This document shows, piece after piece, positions 7,553 through 17,208 of a stretch of DNA of 64,000 nt. How positions within the stretch are numbered: the first letter of the stretch is position 1; each line of letters starts with the position of its first letter. This stretch comes from an uncultured Sulfitobacter sp. (GTDB taxonomy: Bacteria; Pseudomonadota; Alphaproteobacteria; Rhodobacterales; Rhodobacteraceae). The position numbers and the translations under genes were made by a program. The notes under the pieces were generated by a model. That model did not search any database, was not told where the DNA came from, and saw only the letters and a program-made list of their open reading frames with translations. The DNA is taken from assembly GCA_947501805.1 (NCBI GenBank), contig CANMXJ010000003.1, positions 310,001 through 374,000 of the forward strand, given 5' to 3'.

Positions 7553-10320
7553 TGGCCCAACCTATCCAGAAGGGCAGGCACATGAACCTGATCCGACTTA
7601 TAATTCCCTGTCAGCACATGCATGATCAGGTTCACGCCAAAGCGGTTCGCAAGTTCGCGCTGTCGGTCGCCCGCGTATCCCCGCCCTATAGGCAGCAAAG
7701 GCGCGCCGTCACTGCGCGTGGCCCAGGCGGCGGCCCAATCATTGCCGCCAATCACAACGGGTGTGACCCCGTCATTGAGGTTTCGAAACGGCATGCCTTC
7801 GATCTTTTCGGCGTTGGGTGGCGCGGCTTCGATCCAGACTTCGCGGCTGTTATACCGTCCCGGAAAGTCCTGCAGCAGATAAAAGGTGCGCGTCAACACA
7901 TGGTCGCTTGGCAACGGTTCCAACGGCGGAATGTCCAAAGGGGCAGCGATATCGCGTAGTTTGGCACCATTCGGGCTGGACGCGCCATAGCTGGCCGTGT
8001 CGGCATCGCGAGTGTCAAAAAGGATCAAACCGCCGGACCGCAGGTATTCATTCAACTTGGTATACGCCTCTGAGGACGGGCGTGGCTGGTCCGGCGTAAT
8101 CGGCCAATAGAGGATGGGAAAGAACGCGAGTTCGTCGGTTTCAAGATCAACAGCTGTGGCTGGTGCAGGTTCGATCGAGGTGCGGAAAAACAGGATATCG
8201 GAGAGACCCTGCAGGCCAGCGGCGGCGATTTCATCGACACCCGGATTGCCCGTAATGACATGGGCCAATGACACGTCTGCTGTCGCAGCAAGTGCGAAAT
8301 CGTCTGCTTCGGTTTGGGCGTCTGCTGGCAAGGCTAAGCTGATAAAAGGCACCGCCAGAACTTTCAAAAGGGTGGCGTTGCTTCGTTGTAAGAGCCGCCC
8401 GGAAAGCGCGAGAGAGGCCACAACATCAACCAACAGCAACAGGATCGAAAGGCTGAGCAACCATCCCGCCACGGGCTGTTCAGGGGCGACAGCAAGGCCG
8501 CGCACCGGGATGTTCGAAGGCCAGCTTGCGGGTGTGAGGGTTGCATCCGTACCAAAGACGTTGCGCGCCAAACGGCGCTCTGCGCTGCTGTATATGCCGG
8601 GTTGCAAGGCTGGACCAGCAGCAGATGAAAGCAAGTCGGCCCCATCCACACCGGGCAGATTGCCCGCGTCCGACAGTACCCCGTAACCGTCCATCACGCG
8701 CTGCGGTGTCCATGTTGTGCCCGCCAGATCACCGGGTTCAGGTGAGGCTGCGGTAGAGGATACGGCAAGCCGCTCCAGCATTTCCACAAACAGTCCGGAC
8801 AGCGGTAATGTAGACCATTCCGCTGTTGCTGTGACGTGAAACAGGACAATCTGGCCTTGGCCAACAACCTTGCGCGTCACCAGCGGGGTACCATCGCTGA
8901 GGGATGCAATCACGCGGTCTGCCAGCGTCGGATCGGGTTGCGCGACGACCTGGGCTGAGACAACCACATCATCTGGCACACCTAGGCCAAAGAACGGCGA
9001 GGTATCCCTGAAAGGCGCGAGCGATTTCGGCTCGCCCCAAGACATCGCGCCCCCAACGCTGCGGCCACCGGCACGCAGACGCACAGGCATCAGCGGATCT
9101 TCGTCAAAGCGGCTGACATCGCTGGCCGCAATACGTGGCCCTGCAAAACGCACCAACATGCCGCCTTGGGCGATCCATTCGAGCAGTGGTTCTGCTTCTG
9201 CGTCGGCCAAAGTTGCTACATCCGCAAGAACAATCACATCCGGGTTGGCAGGCAGCACGTCCGTGATAGATCCGTCAATCAGGTCTGCTGTCGGGGCCAA
9301 AGCCTGTTCGATGTAATGCAACGGGGAAAGCAGTTGCAGTCCTTCGCGATCACTATCCGATCCGATCAAGGCAACCTCGCGGCGGCGCAGCGCATCATCA
9401 ACCAAAGAAACCGCACCGGCGGAACGCTGCCCTGCAATCGTGAACCCCGTGATGCGGGCGCGCAGCTCAGAGGGCAGAGAAAGTTCGGTTGTTGCAGTGG
9501 TCTCGCTTGCATCAAAGGTGGCAACCGAAGTGGCAAGGATACGTGCATTGCCTGCGGGATCACGCCCTTCGGCCCGGATCACCACTTCGCGTTCCAAACC
9601 GCTGGCGGCGCGTGCCACGCTAAGTTTCACCACGGCGTCTTCGTATTTAGCGGGGGCGATGGCCAGCACGTTTGCGGCAGTTTGATAGACTTCGACGCTG
9701 CCACGGGATTGCAAGGTATCCAAAATGGTATCGCGCCCCTCATACTCAAGCGCATCGCTGAACCAAAGTGTGTCAAAGGCGGGCAAATCGCGCATGATCT
9801 CGGCCGCTTTGGCGATGTTCTCGGCGGAAGGCTGCCAAGGTGCGGGCGTAAATCCGGCCAGACGCGAACGCCAGACATCTGCGGTCTGGAACGCGGGCGC
9901 ATCAGGTCGGCTAAGGGCGAGGAAACCAACGGGCCGTTCCGCACGGCCTGCGCGGGTCAATTGTGCTTCGATCGCCGCAGTCTGTTCGGGCCAGCGGGTT
10001 GCGCCAGCCCATGTGCCATCAAGTACAATCAACAAGGGGCCGTCGCCGGACGCTTGATCCACCTCGGGGTTCAGGACCGGACCGGCCAGCCCCAGAATGA
10101 TCGCGGCAACAGCCAACATGCGCAGCAACAACAGCCACCACGGGGTTCGATCCGAAACGGTCTCGTCATCTGAAAGACCCAGCAAAAGCGCAACACCTGG
10201 GAAGCGGCGGCGGATCGGAGCGGGTGGCACAGCGCGCAGGATGAGCCACAGGATCGGCAAGGCCAACAGAGCGAACAGCAACCAAGGAGCGGTGAAGCCT
10301 ATGCCGCCGAGAACCGTCAT
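7549..10320 (-). CDS. DUF4159 protein with N-terminal BatA domain
   Basis: This 923-residue membrane protein opens with the BatA/aerotolerance N-terminal domain (about residues 1-80, with helices FTAPWLLFALLALPILWLIL and WWLLLLRMLAVAAIILGL). A long extracytoplasmic region with VWA-like features follows. Further membrane helices lie near residue 620-660 (LLSLSILLLLVDVVASLAL). A DUF4159 domain covers roughly the last 220 residues (DELAFFPILYWPITPDQP, GGLILFDTRDAD). Its start overlaps the stop of the DUF58 gene by 4 nt. The family is conserved with MoxR and DUF58 genes in Alphaproteobacteria. No enzyme activity is established, and a role in envelope or complex assembly is inferred. Confidence 0.88.
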   Translation of the reverse strand: MTVLGGIGFTAPWLLFALLALPILWLILRAVPPAPIRRRFPGVALLLGLSDDETVSDRTPWWLLLLRMLAVAAIILGLAGPVLNPEVDQASGDGPLLIVLDGTWAGATRWPEQTAAIEAQLTRAGRAERPVGFLALSRPDAPAFQTADVWRSRLAGFTPAPWQPSAENIAKAAEIMRDLPAFDTLWFSDALEYEGRDTILDTLQSRGSVEVYQTAANVLAIAPAKYEDAVVKLSVARAASGLEREVVIRAEGRDPAGNARILATSVATFDASETTATTELSLPSELRARITGFTIAGQRSAGAVSLVDDALRRREVALIGSDSDREGLQLLSPLHYIEQALAPTADLIDGSITDVLPANPDVIVLADVATLADAEAEPLLEWIAQGGMLVRFAGPRIAASDVSRFDEDPLMPVRLRAGGRSVGGAMSWGEPKSLAPFRDTSPFFGLGVPDDVVVSAQVVAQPDPTLADRVIASLSDGTPLVTRKVVGQGQIVLFHVTATAEWSTLPLSGLFVEMLERLAVSSTAASPEPGDLAGTTWTPQRVMDGYGVLSDAGNLPGVDGADLLSSAAGPALQPGIYSSAERRLARNVFGTDATLTPASWPSNIPVRGLAVAPEQPVAGWLLSLSILLLLVDVVASLALSGRLLQRSNATLLKVLAVPFISLALPADAQTEADDFALAATADVSLAHVITGNPGVDEIAAAGLQGLSDILFFRTSIEPAPATAVDLETDELAFFPILYWPITPDQPRPSSEAYTKLNEYLRSGGLILFDTRDADTASYGASSPNGAKLRDIAAPLDIPPLEPLPSDHVLTRTFYLLQDFPGRYNSREVWIEAAPPNAEKIEGMPFRNLNDGVTPVVIGGNDWAAAWATRSDGAPLLPIGRGYAGDRQRELANRFGVNLIMHVLTGNYKSDQVHVPALLDRLGQ

Positions 10321-11225
10321 GCGGCCACTCCTGCGCGGGCATCAAGTGCACCGTAGAGCCATAACAGAGCTGATTGCGGTGAGGCATCGGTATGGTGCAA
10401 ACCATATTGCCAACCCGTCAAGGCGCAAAGCTGTTGGAGTTCCGATTTGCGTTCGGCAAGACGCTCCAGATAACGGGTTTTCAGGTCATTCGCCTTGAGA
10501 GTTTCATGGCTGATAGTGCCGCCCACACTTTCAAAAATAGTGCGCCCTGTGAAAGGGAACGCTTCCTCGGAGGGGTCAAGCACGTGATAGATCACGCCGC
10601 GCACGCCACGGTCGGCTGCCTTGGTAAGTGCCGTTTGTACACCATCAAGGTTGCCCATGAAATCAGAGATAAAGACCGCCCGCGCATGGGGGATCATGGC
10701 GCGGTGTTCCGGCGGGCTGTAATCAGTGGCATCGTCCTGGCAAAACATTTCGGCCAGCCGCAGAATTTGTGGATTACCCCGACGCGGGGGAAGGGCGGTG
10801 CCGGTCAACCCGACACGCTCACCGCCACGCAGCAGCAGGATCGACAGTGCCAATCCCAACAGTCGGGCGCGGTCGGCTTTTTGTGGTAAGCCAGCATCAG
10901 AGGCAAAGCGCATTGACGCCCCCTGATCCACCCACAACATGACCGATTGCGCAATCTGCCATTCGCGTTCGCGTACAAATTCCTGATCGCCGCGTGCAGA
11001 ACGGCGGTGATCAATCATGCGGCGGCTGTCCCCGATTTGCGCCGGACGGTATTGCCAGAAGTCATCCCCCATGCCCGCACGTCTGCGTCCATGCGCGCCC
11101 AAAAGCACTGCGCCTGCAAGGTGTTCGGCGCGAGCAAGGAGAGCAGGCAAGCGGCTTGCTTGATCCTCCGCGTCGGCCCGAAGGCTCGCAGGGTTTGTGC
11201 CGCGCAGGGTGCCGGGCGTGTTCAC
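10317..11225 (-). CDS. DUF58 domain-containing protein
   Basis: This 302-residue protein carries the DUF58 core: the RRAGMGDDFWQYRPAQIGD segment at about residues 45-63, then RMIDHRRSARGDQ and a VWA-like strand ending in LWVDQGASM. DUF58 proteins are thought to be clients or partners of MoxR AAA+ ATPases. The start is GTG in a GTGA overlap with the moxR stop; no ATG with comparable support exists nearby. The downstream DUF4159 gene also overlaps it by 4 nt, so the four genes are one translational unit. Confidence 0.92.
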   Translation of the reverse strand: MNTPGTLRGTNPASLRADAEDQASRLPALLARAEHLAGAVLLGAHGRRRAGMGDDFWQYRPAQIGDSRRMIDHRRSARGDQEFVREREWQIAQSVMLWVDQGASMRFASDAGLPQKADRARLLGLALSILLLRGGERVGLTGTALPPRRGNPQILRLAEMFCQDDATDYSPPEHRAMIPHARAVFISDFMGNLDGVQTALTKAADRGVRGVIYHVLDPSEEAFPFTGRTIFESVGGTISHETLKANDLKTRYLERLAERKSELQQLCALTGWQYGLHHTDASPQSALLWLYGALDARAGVAA

Positions 11226-12229
11226 GCGGCGGCCTTTGATCCGGTCAACGCGGCGGCGGTTTCGTCGATCAGTCCTTGCAAACTATCGCCCCTTGCCCGT
11301 GCGGCAAAGTTCAAGGCCATTCGATGAGAGAGTACAGGCTTTGCCATATCAAGCACATCCTCGGCTGAAGGTGCCAGACGTCCCTGCAACAAAGCGCGCG
11401 CGCGCACCGCCAACATCAAGGCCTGCGCGGCACGAGGGCCGGGGCCCCATGCAACTGTTTCGCGCACTTGTTGGCTCACACCGTCTTCCTCGGGGCGAAA
11501 AGCACGCACCAGATCAAGGATCATCTCTACAACGGAGTCGCCCACAGGCATACGTCGCAACAGGCGTTGGGCGTTCAGCAATTCAGCACTTGTGAAAACC
11601 TGAGTAGACTGACCTTCGAAATCACCGGTGGTTGCCAAAAGAATATCACGCTCTGTCGCGCGGTCGGGATAGGCGACGTCAATTTGCACAAGGAAACGAT
11701 CCAACTGCGCTTCGGGCAAGGGGTAGGTGCCCTCCTGTTCGATCGGGTTTTGTGTGGCAAGCACGTGAAACGGAATGCCCAAGGTGCGATCCTGCCCTGC
11801 AACGGTCACGGTTTTTTCCTGCATCGCCTGCAATAAGGCGGATTGCGTACGCGGCGAGGCGCGGTTGATTTCGTCCGCCATCAGTAATTGGCAAAAAATC
11901 GGACCCTCCACAAAGCGGAACGCGCGGCTGCCGTCAGCTGCGGTATCAAGCACCTCTGAACCGAGAATATCCGCCGGCATCAAGTCAGGCGTGAATTGAA
12001 CACGCCCTCCGTCCAGCCCCATCACGGTGCTGAGTGTCTCAACCAACAGCGTCTTGCCGAGACCCGGCAAACCGATCAACAAGCCATGTCCGCCACACAA
12101 GAGCGCGGTCAGGGTCAGATCGACAACACGTTCCTGTCCGATGAAGCGATTGGTTATCGAAGCTTTGGCCTCAGCCAGTTTATCGCCTAGTGCTTCGATT
12201 TCCGCTACCATATCTTCGGGTTGGGTCAT
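11222..12229 (-). CDS. MoxR family AAA+ ATPase
   Basis: This 335-residue AAA+ ATPase has Walker A GLPGLGKT, Walker B LLMADEINRA, and the conserved stretch ATQNPIEQEGTYPLPEAQLDRF containing sensor 1. MoxR proteins act as chaperones that help assemble or mature membrane and metalloprotein complexes, usually with VWA/DUF58 proteins encoded beside them, as here. I place the start at 12229 (MTQPEDMVAE) because GAGGAA lies about 8 nt upstream. The open frame reaches back to 12445, but that part runs antisense into the divergent DUF1285 gene and has no coding character. First gene of the operon that runs down to 5510. Confidence 0.95.
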   Translation of the reverse strand: MTQPEDMVAEIEALGDKLAEAKASITNRFIGQERVVDLTLTALLCGGHGLLIGLPGLGKTLLVETLSTVMGLDGGRVQFTPDLMPADILGSEVLDTAADGSRAFRFVEGPIFCQLLMADEINRASPRTQSALLQAMQEKTVTVAGQDRTLGIPFHVLATQNPIEQEGTYPLPEAQLDRFLVQIDVAYPDRATERDILLATTGDFEGQSTQVFTSAELLNAQRLLRRMPVGDSVVEMILDLVRAFRPEEDGVSQQVRETVAWGPGPRAAQALMLAVRARALLQGRLAPSAEDVLDMAKPVLSHRMALNFAARARGDSLQGLIDETAAALTGSKAAA

Positions 12230-12299
12230 GACTATTGCTTCCTCGGAGTTATATAGGCTCAATGTAACTCTAACTCTTTCATGGGGAATGGCAAAAGCA

Positions 12300-12881
12300 A
12301 TGAGCGGACAAAAAACTGTTACTCCGACAGTGAACAGCCTTGTGGAGACGATAACGGCTGCAAAAACACGCGGATTGCCGCCACTTGAGCAATGGAATCC
12401 GCCGTTTTGCGGTGACATTGATATGCAGATCAAACGCGATGGCACTTGGTTTTATGAGGGTACGCCAATCGGGCGGCCCAAACTGGTCAAGTTATTTGCA
12501 TCGATTCTGTGGCGGGAGGGGGACAACTATTTCCTTGTCACACCGGTCGAAAAGGTCGGGATCACCGTTGAAGACGCGCCATTTGTCGCAGTCGATTTTG
12601 ACGCATCCGGCGGGGATGAACAGGTGCTGACTTTTACTACCAATCTGGAAGATACGGCTGTTGCCGGGCCAGACAATCCAATCCGTGTGGTGCGCGACCC
12701 CGAAACGGGTGAACCATCACCCTACATCCTGATCCGGCGCAATCTTGAGGCGCTGATCGACCGCAAGAGCTTTTATCGACTTGTCGATCTGGGTGTTCAC
12801 CATGAGGGCTGGTTTGGTGTTTGGTCGGGCGGGGCTTTCTTTGGCATCATTCCATCAGATGAGCTACCGACAGATGCTTGA
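12300..12881 (+). CDS. DUF1285 domain-containing protein
   Basis: This protein of about 193 residues shows the DUF1285 pattern: LPPLEQWNPPFCGDIDMQI, DGTWFYEGTPIGRPKLVKLFASIL, and a C-terminal domain with VDLGVHHEGWFGVWSGGAFFGI. The family is soluble, widespread in Alphaproteobacteria and uncharacterised; published structures show a two-domain fold. The start at 12300 (MSGQK) is chosen; 12288 (MAKAMSGQ) is an in-frame alternative. The 70-nt gap to the divergent moxR start must hold both promoters. Confidence 0.9.
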   Translation: MSGQKTVTPTVNSLVETITAAKTRGLPPLEQWNPPFCGDIDMQIKRDGTWFYEGTPIGRPKLVKLFASILWREGDNYFLVTPVEKVGITVEDAPFVAVDFDASGGDEQVLTFTTNLEDTAVAGPDNPIRVVRDPETGEPSPYILIRRNLEALIDRKSFYRLVDLGVHHEGWFGVWSGGAFFGIIPSDELPTDA

Positions 12882-13106
12882 AATCCACTGAAGGTCGTTG
12901 CCGCTTTTGGCGCGCCTTGATGGTAGATTCGCAGATGCACCCGCGGGATTTGAACAACGCTGTGCTAGAACGTGACCCGCAGGGCACAGGCTGTGCCGAA
13001 CTGGATGGGGTGTTTGCGCGTGGCATAGCGTCATAATATGTTCCGAACATTGTCGTGGAATACCCTGCGCGAAAATCAGAACCACCTTCACATGATTGGA
13101 TGAACG
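12882..13106. other. Intergenic region, one weak 38-codon ORF
   Basis: This 225-nt stretch between the DUF1285 gene and the DUF2798 gene has no clear signal. A 38-codon frame at 12920-13036 (+) starts MVDSQMHPRDLNN. It lacks a ribosome-binding site and resembles nothing I know, so I do not call it a gene. The promoter of the DUF2798 gene presumably lies here, but I cannot fix its boxes. Confidence 0.4.
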
Positions 13107-13334
13107 ATGTTTCCGGCCCGTTTTGCACCTGCGTTATTTGGCTTTATCTTGTCGGGACTGATGTCTTGCATGGTGTCCGGCATTTCGACGTCGCTGACGT
13201 TGGGCTTTGTGCCCGGTTTCTTTTCGATCTGGATGGGATCATGGCTGCCAAGCTGGGCAGTTGCCTTTCCGGCAGTCTTGGTTGTGGCACCGGTGACACG
13301 CAGGATCGTTGCAAAACTGGTGCGGCAAGACTGA
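13107..13334 (+). CDS. DUF2798 family small membrane protein
   Basis: This 75-residue protein has two predicted membrane helices (about residues 5-27 and 45-65) and a short basic tail (RRIVAKLVRQD). The pattern PARFAPALFGFILSGLMSCMVSGIST fits DUF2798, a family of small two-helix membrane proteins of unknown function. It ends 7 nt before the convergent stop of the GST gene. Confidence 0.8.
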   Translation: MFPARFAPALFGFILSGLMSCMVSGISTSLTLGFVPGFFSIWMGSWLPSWAVAFPAVLVVAPVTRRIVAKLVRQD

Positions 13335-13341
13335 ATTCCGA

Positions 13342-13971
13342 TCAGGTTTTCCGGACTGGAAAGTAGACAGGCGTTTCGCCGGGTGCCCATTGGCCGAACT
13401 TTGGCATGATTTGTACAAATCGCTCCGAAGTCAGGAACGCCTCAAGCCAGCCTTGCAGGTTTGGCCAAGGTTGCGCGTCAAACCATGTCTTGTCGATGAA
13501 AGCGAACTGGCGGATGAACGGCAGGATGGCATAATCCGCGAGGGTAGGTTTACCGAATAGGAAATCCTGAATTTGCCCGTCCAGATCAGCCAGAATACCA
13601 CTCGCGATGACGCGATGCTTTGCCGGATCATCATCTGGATAACGGGTCGCGTATTTGGTGCGATCAAGGGCAGCTTTGAAAGGTCCGTCGATCTGCGCAA
13701 TCAGATCTTGACCTGCATCGGGCATGTCCAGCCACCCTTCGGGATCGGCCTGTTTCAACGCCCAAAGCATAATATCAAGGCTTTCGTCGATGATCTGCGT
13801 GGGCGTGACAAGGCAAGGAACCGTCCTGCTGGGCGAAGCGTCAAGGAAGGCTTGCGGCTTGTCGCGCAACACGACCTCACGCAATTCGGTTTCGTTGCCA
13901 GAGGACGCCAGCGCAAGGCGCGCACGCATCGCGTAAGGGCAGCGGCGAAAGGAATAGAGGATAGGGAGCAT
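13342..13971 (-). CDS. Glutathione S-transferase family protein
   Basis: This 209-residue protein begins with a thioredoxin-like GST_N domain: LYSFRRCPYAMRARLAL at residues 5-21, a CPYA motif that offers a catalytic cysteine, then TVPCLV with the cis-proline and the DESLDIM glutathione-contact motif. An all-helical GST_C domain follows. The CPYA motif points to an omega/glutaredoxin-like GST rather than a Tyr/Ser class. It starts 5 nt after the polA stop, so it probably shares the polA transcript. Confidence 0.9.
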   Translation of the reverse strand: MLPILYSFRRCPYAMRARLALASSGNETELREVVLRDKPQAFLDASPSRTVPCLVTPTQIIDESLDIMLWALKQADPEGWLDMPDAGQDLIAQIDGPFKAALDRTKYATRYPDDDPAKHRVIASGILADLDGQIQDFLFGKPTLADYAILPFIRQFAFIDKTWFDAQPWPNLQGWLEAFLTSERFVQIMPKFGQWAPGETPVYFPVRKT

Positions 13972-13977
13972 ATGGCC

Positions 13978-16776
13978 TTAGTGCGCCTCTGCCCAATTTG
14001 CCCCTTTGCCCGCATCCACCGTCAGTTTAACATCAAGCTTAACCACTGGATCATTGGCGTTTTCCATCACCTCGCGGGCGGTGTCGATGAGTTTGTCCTC
14101 GTACCCCTGCTCCACCTCGAACAGCAGTTCATCATGCACCTGCAACAACATTGTCGCGGGTAGATCGGCGATGGCATCAGGCATGCGGATCATGGCGCGG
14201 CGGATCACGTCGGCAGCGGTGCCTTGGATCGGTGCGTTGATCGCAGCACGAGCGGCGAACCCGGCGTGTGGGCCTTTGGCGGTGATATTGGGTGTGTGGA
14301 TTTTCCGGCCGAATAGGGTTTGCACGTAGCCATGTTCCTTGGCGAAGGCTTTGGTGTCGTCCATGTAGGTGCGGATGCCGGGGAAACGCTCGAAATACCG
14401 GTCGATGAACCCTTGGGCTTCGGAGCGCGGAATGCGTAGGTTGCGTGCCAAACCGAAGCCGGAAATGCCATAGATCACGCCAAAGTTGATCGCCTTGGCG
14501 CGGCGGCGGATGTCGGGGGTCATCTGATCCATCGGGACGTCAAACATCTCGGAGGCTGTCATGGCGTGGATGTCGTCGCCCCGCGCAAAGGCTTCCTTGA
14601 GCGCAGGCAAGTCTGCGATATGTGCAAGGATGCGCAGCTCGATCTGTGAATAGTCGAGCGCGACCAGCGTCTTACCCGGTTCTGCGATGAACGCCTCGCG
14701 GATGCGGCGGCCCTCCTCAGAGCGGATCGGAATGTTTTGCAGGTTCGGATCAGTCGAGGCGAGGCGGCCGGTGGATGCCCCCGCAATCGAATAAGACGTG
14801 TGCACGCGACCGGTGTCCGGATTGATATGGGTCTGGAGCGCGTCAGTATAGGTCGATTTCAACTTGCTGAGTTGACGCCAATCCAGCACGCGGGCAGGCA
14901 ATTCGTGCTCGGTTGCGAGGTCTTCAAGGACGTCGACACCCGTAGAGTACTTGCCGGTCTTGCCCTTTTTGCCGCCTTCAATGCCCATCTCGTCAAACAG
15001 GATTTCACCCAGCTGCGCAGGGGAACCGACATTGAATTTACGCCCCACCATCTCGAAGATCTCGTCCTCCAGCGCCGCCATTTTCTGCGCAAAAGCGTTG
15101 GACATGCGCGACAGCGTATCGCGATCCACCTTGATGCCGGAGCGTTCCATTGCGGCCAACACTGGCACCAGAGGGCGTTCGAGTGTCTCATAGACACGCG
15201 TCACCTGCGCCGTGTGAAGTTGAGGCTTGAGAAACTGCCAGAGGCGCAGGGTAATGTCCGCGTCCTCAGCCGCATATTTGACAGCCTGATCAAGCGGAAC
15301 TTTGTCAAATGTGATCGCGGATTTACCGGACCCCAAGAGCGGTTTGATCGGAATTGGGGTATGGTTCAGGTAACGCTCCGACAGCGTGTCCATGCCGTGA
15401 TTGTGCAGCCCTGCATGTTGGGCATAGGACATCAACATCGTGTCATCAAACGGCGCAACTGTGACGCCGATTTGGGCAAAAATCTTGGCGTCGTATTTCA
15501 TGTTTTGCCCGATTTTAAGGATCGCTGGATCCTCCAGCATCGGAGTAAGCATGCGCAGCGCGTCTTCGGTTTTCATCTGCCCTTCAGCCAAATCATCCGA
15601 TCCGAACAGATCATCTGTGGCACCCGCCTTGTGCGTCAGCGGAATGTAGCAGGCTTTGCCGGGTTCGGTTGCCAAAGAAATGCCGACCAACTCGGCAATC
15701 ATTTCATCAAGACCCGTGGTTTCGGTGTCTACGGCGACATAGCCGACCTCGTAGATTGCATCGATCCAGCGCTCCAGGGCATCCGCATCGCTGACTTGTT
15801 CATATTTTTTAGCGGCAAAGGGCACATCAGCTACAAGCGGGGCATTTGCGGGCGCAGGGCTGTCTTCGATTTCGGGCATCTCCGCGCCAAGAGCAGTGGA
15901 AATGCGTTTGGTAAGGGTGCGGAACTCCATCTCGGCGAGGAAAGACAAAAGTTTGTCCGGATCGGGTTCACGCACCTCGAGGTCTTCGATGGTGAAATCC
16001 AGCGGCGTGTTTTCGTCAAGCAGCACCAGGCGGCGCGACAGGCGGATTTGCTCGGCATTGTCGATCAGGGTTTGGCGGCGCTTGGGTTGTTTGATCTCGC
16101 TTGCGCGTTCCAGAAGGGAGTCCAGATCCCCGTATTCGTTGATGAGCAATGCAGCGGTCTTGATGCCGATACCGGGTGCGCCGGGGACGTTGTCGACGCT
16201 GTCGCCTGCAAGCGCCTGCACGTCCACAACCCGCTCTGGATAAACGCCAAACTTGGCAAATACGCCCTCGCGGTCGATGCGGTTGTTTTTCATTGCGTCG
16301 AACATTTCAACGCCGTCGCCGACGAGTTGCATCATGTCCTTGTCGGAAGAAATAATGGTACAGCGGCCACCTGCATTGCGCGCTTGCACGGCAAGAGTGG
16401 CGATAATGTCGTCGGCCTCGAACCCTTCTTTCTCTTCACAGGCGATGTTGAAGGCAATGGTGGCTTCGCGCGTCAGGGGGATTTGCGGGCGCAGGTCTTC
16501 GGGCATCGCCTCGCGGTTGGCTTTGTATTGGTCATACATGTCGTTACGAAACGTATGGCTGCCTTTGTCGAAAATCACCGCGACATGCGTTGCTGCATCA
16601 TCGCCGGTGTTACCTTCAACGTATCGTTGCAGCATGTTGCAGAAACCCGAAACCGCACCAATGGGCAGCCCGTCCGATTTACGCGTCAGCGGTGGCAGGG
16701 CGTGATATGCACGAAAGATAAACGCGGAGCCGTCGATCAGATGCAGGTGGTGGCCTTTGCCAAATGCGTTGGACAT
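13978..16776 (-). CDS. polA: DNA polymerase I
   Basis: This 932-residue enzyme has three domains. The 5'-3' exonuclease occupies about residues 1-290 (LIDGSAFIFRAYHALP, GFEADDIIATLA, GDSVDNVPGAPGIG). The 3'-5' proofreading domain includes VAVDTETTGLD at about 350, with the DxE pair. The family A polymerase domain has DYSQIELRILAH, the O-helix RRRAKAINFGVIYG and LLQVHDELLFE. It acts in Okazaki fragment maturation and repair synthesis. The start is preceded by GGGGAG about 7 nt upstream. All catalytic motifs appear intact, and the length is normal. Confidence 0.98.
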   Translation of the reverse strand: MSNAFGKGHHLHLIDGSAFIFRAYHALPPLTRKSDGLPIGAVSGFCNMLQRYVEGNTGDDAATHVAVIFDKGSHTFRNDMYDQYKANREAMPEDLRPQIPLTREATIAFNIACEEKEGFEADDIIATLAVQARNAGGRCTIISSDKDMMQLVGDGVEMFDAMKNNRIDREGVFAKFGVYPERVVDVQALAGDSVDNVPGAPGIGIKTAALLINEYGDLDSLLERASEIKQPKRRQTLIDNAEQIRLSRRLVLLDENTPLDFTIEDLEVREPDPDKLLSFLAEMEFRTLTKRISTALGAEMPEIEDSPAPANAPLVADVPFAAKKYEQVSDADALERWIDAIYEVGYVAVDTETTGLDEMIAELVGISLATEPGKACYIPLTHKAGATDDLFGSDDLAEGQMKTEDALRMLTPMLEDPAILKIGQNMKYDAKIFAQIGVTVAPFDDTMLMSYAQHAGLHNHGMDTLSERYLNHTPIPIKPLLGSGKSAITFDKVPLDQAVKYAAEDADITLRLWQFLKPQLHTAQVTRVYETLERPLVPVLAAMERSGIKVDRDTLSRMSNAFAQKMAALEDEIFEMVGRKFNVGSPAQLGEILFDEMGIEGGKKGKTGKYSTGVDVLEDLATEHELPARVLDWRQLSKLKSTYTDALQTHINPDTGRVHTSYSIAGASTGRLASTDPNLQNIPIRSEEGRRIREAFIAEPGKTLVALDYSQIELRILAHIADLPALKEAFARGDDIHAMTASEMFDVPMDQMTPDIRRRAKAINFGVIYGISGFGLARNLRIPRSEAQGFIDRYFERFPGIRTYMDDTKAFAKEHGYVQTLFGRKIHTPNITAKGPHAGFAARAAINAPIQGTAADVIRRAMIRMPDAIADLPATMLLQVHDELLFEVEQGYEDKLIDTAREVMENANDPVVKLDVKLTVDAGKGANWAEAH

Positions 16777-16853
16777 GATGTGCTCCCCTCAGATGCGCCT
16801 GCACCTTTTGCCATGAAGGAGGCGGCACTGCCAGCAGGCAATGGTATTTGGTC

Positions 16854-17033
16854 TCAGACTTTGCCTTCGAAATCGACGTGCACGTATTTGCAGTCGCAAT
16901 AACCGCACTCGACGAACCCTGTATCGCGCGGAATTTGCAGCCAGACGCGGGGATGGCCCAATCCGTTGCCACCACCATCACAGGCGATGCGGTACGTATT
17001 CACTACCTTGGTTTCTGGCGCGGGCTGGCTCAT
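16854..17033 (-). CDS. Small zinc-ribbon protein (zf-CHCC)
   Basis: This 59-residue protein contains C-x(8)-H..C-x2-C ([13 protein letters not shown], then [11 protein letters not shown]), matching the zf-CHCC family related to the NDUFS6 subunit of complex I. In Alphaproteobacteria such proteins are annotated as zinc-finger domain proteins and probably bind one zinc. The start at 17033 (MSQPAPETK) has AAGGA 8 nt upstream; a longer frame to 17099 lacks such support. It lies divergent to gpmI. Confidence 0.85.
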   Translation of the reverse strand: MSQPAPETKVVNTYRIACDGGGNGLGHPRVWLQIPRDTGFVECGYCDCKYVHVDFEGKV

Positions 17034-17208
17034 GGGGTGATCCTTGGCTGAAGGGCGTTGATTGTGGTTTCTTATGCCCAAACAGCTGCTGCGCGGCAAG
17101 GCCGAGTTGGATCACGCTGGCCGGATTGCTGTCGGGTGAGGAAAGAGGTTCCCGCCACCGGTACAACGCGGTAAAAGGCGCAAAACAAAGACATGGAGCA
17201 GGTACGAC

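Noticed and set aside
9166-10173. A 335-codon open frame on the + strand
   Set aside because: It is antisense to the DUF4159 gene and has no motif.
12920-13036. A 38-codon frame in the gap after the DUF1285 gene
   Set aside because: No ribosome site and no similarity that I can recognise; listed only as part of the gap.
14737-16902. A 721-codon open frame on the + strand
   Set aside because: It runs antisense to polA over its whole length; such long mirror frames follow from high GC and codon bias, and the peptide has no family features.
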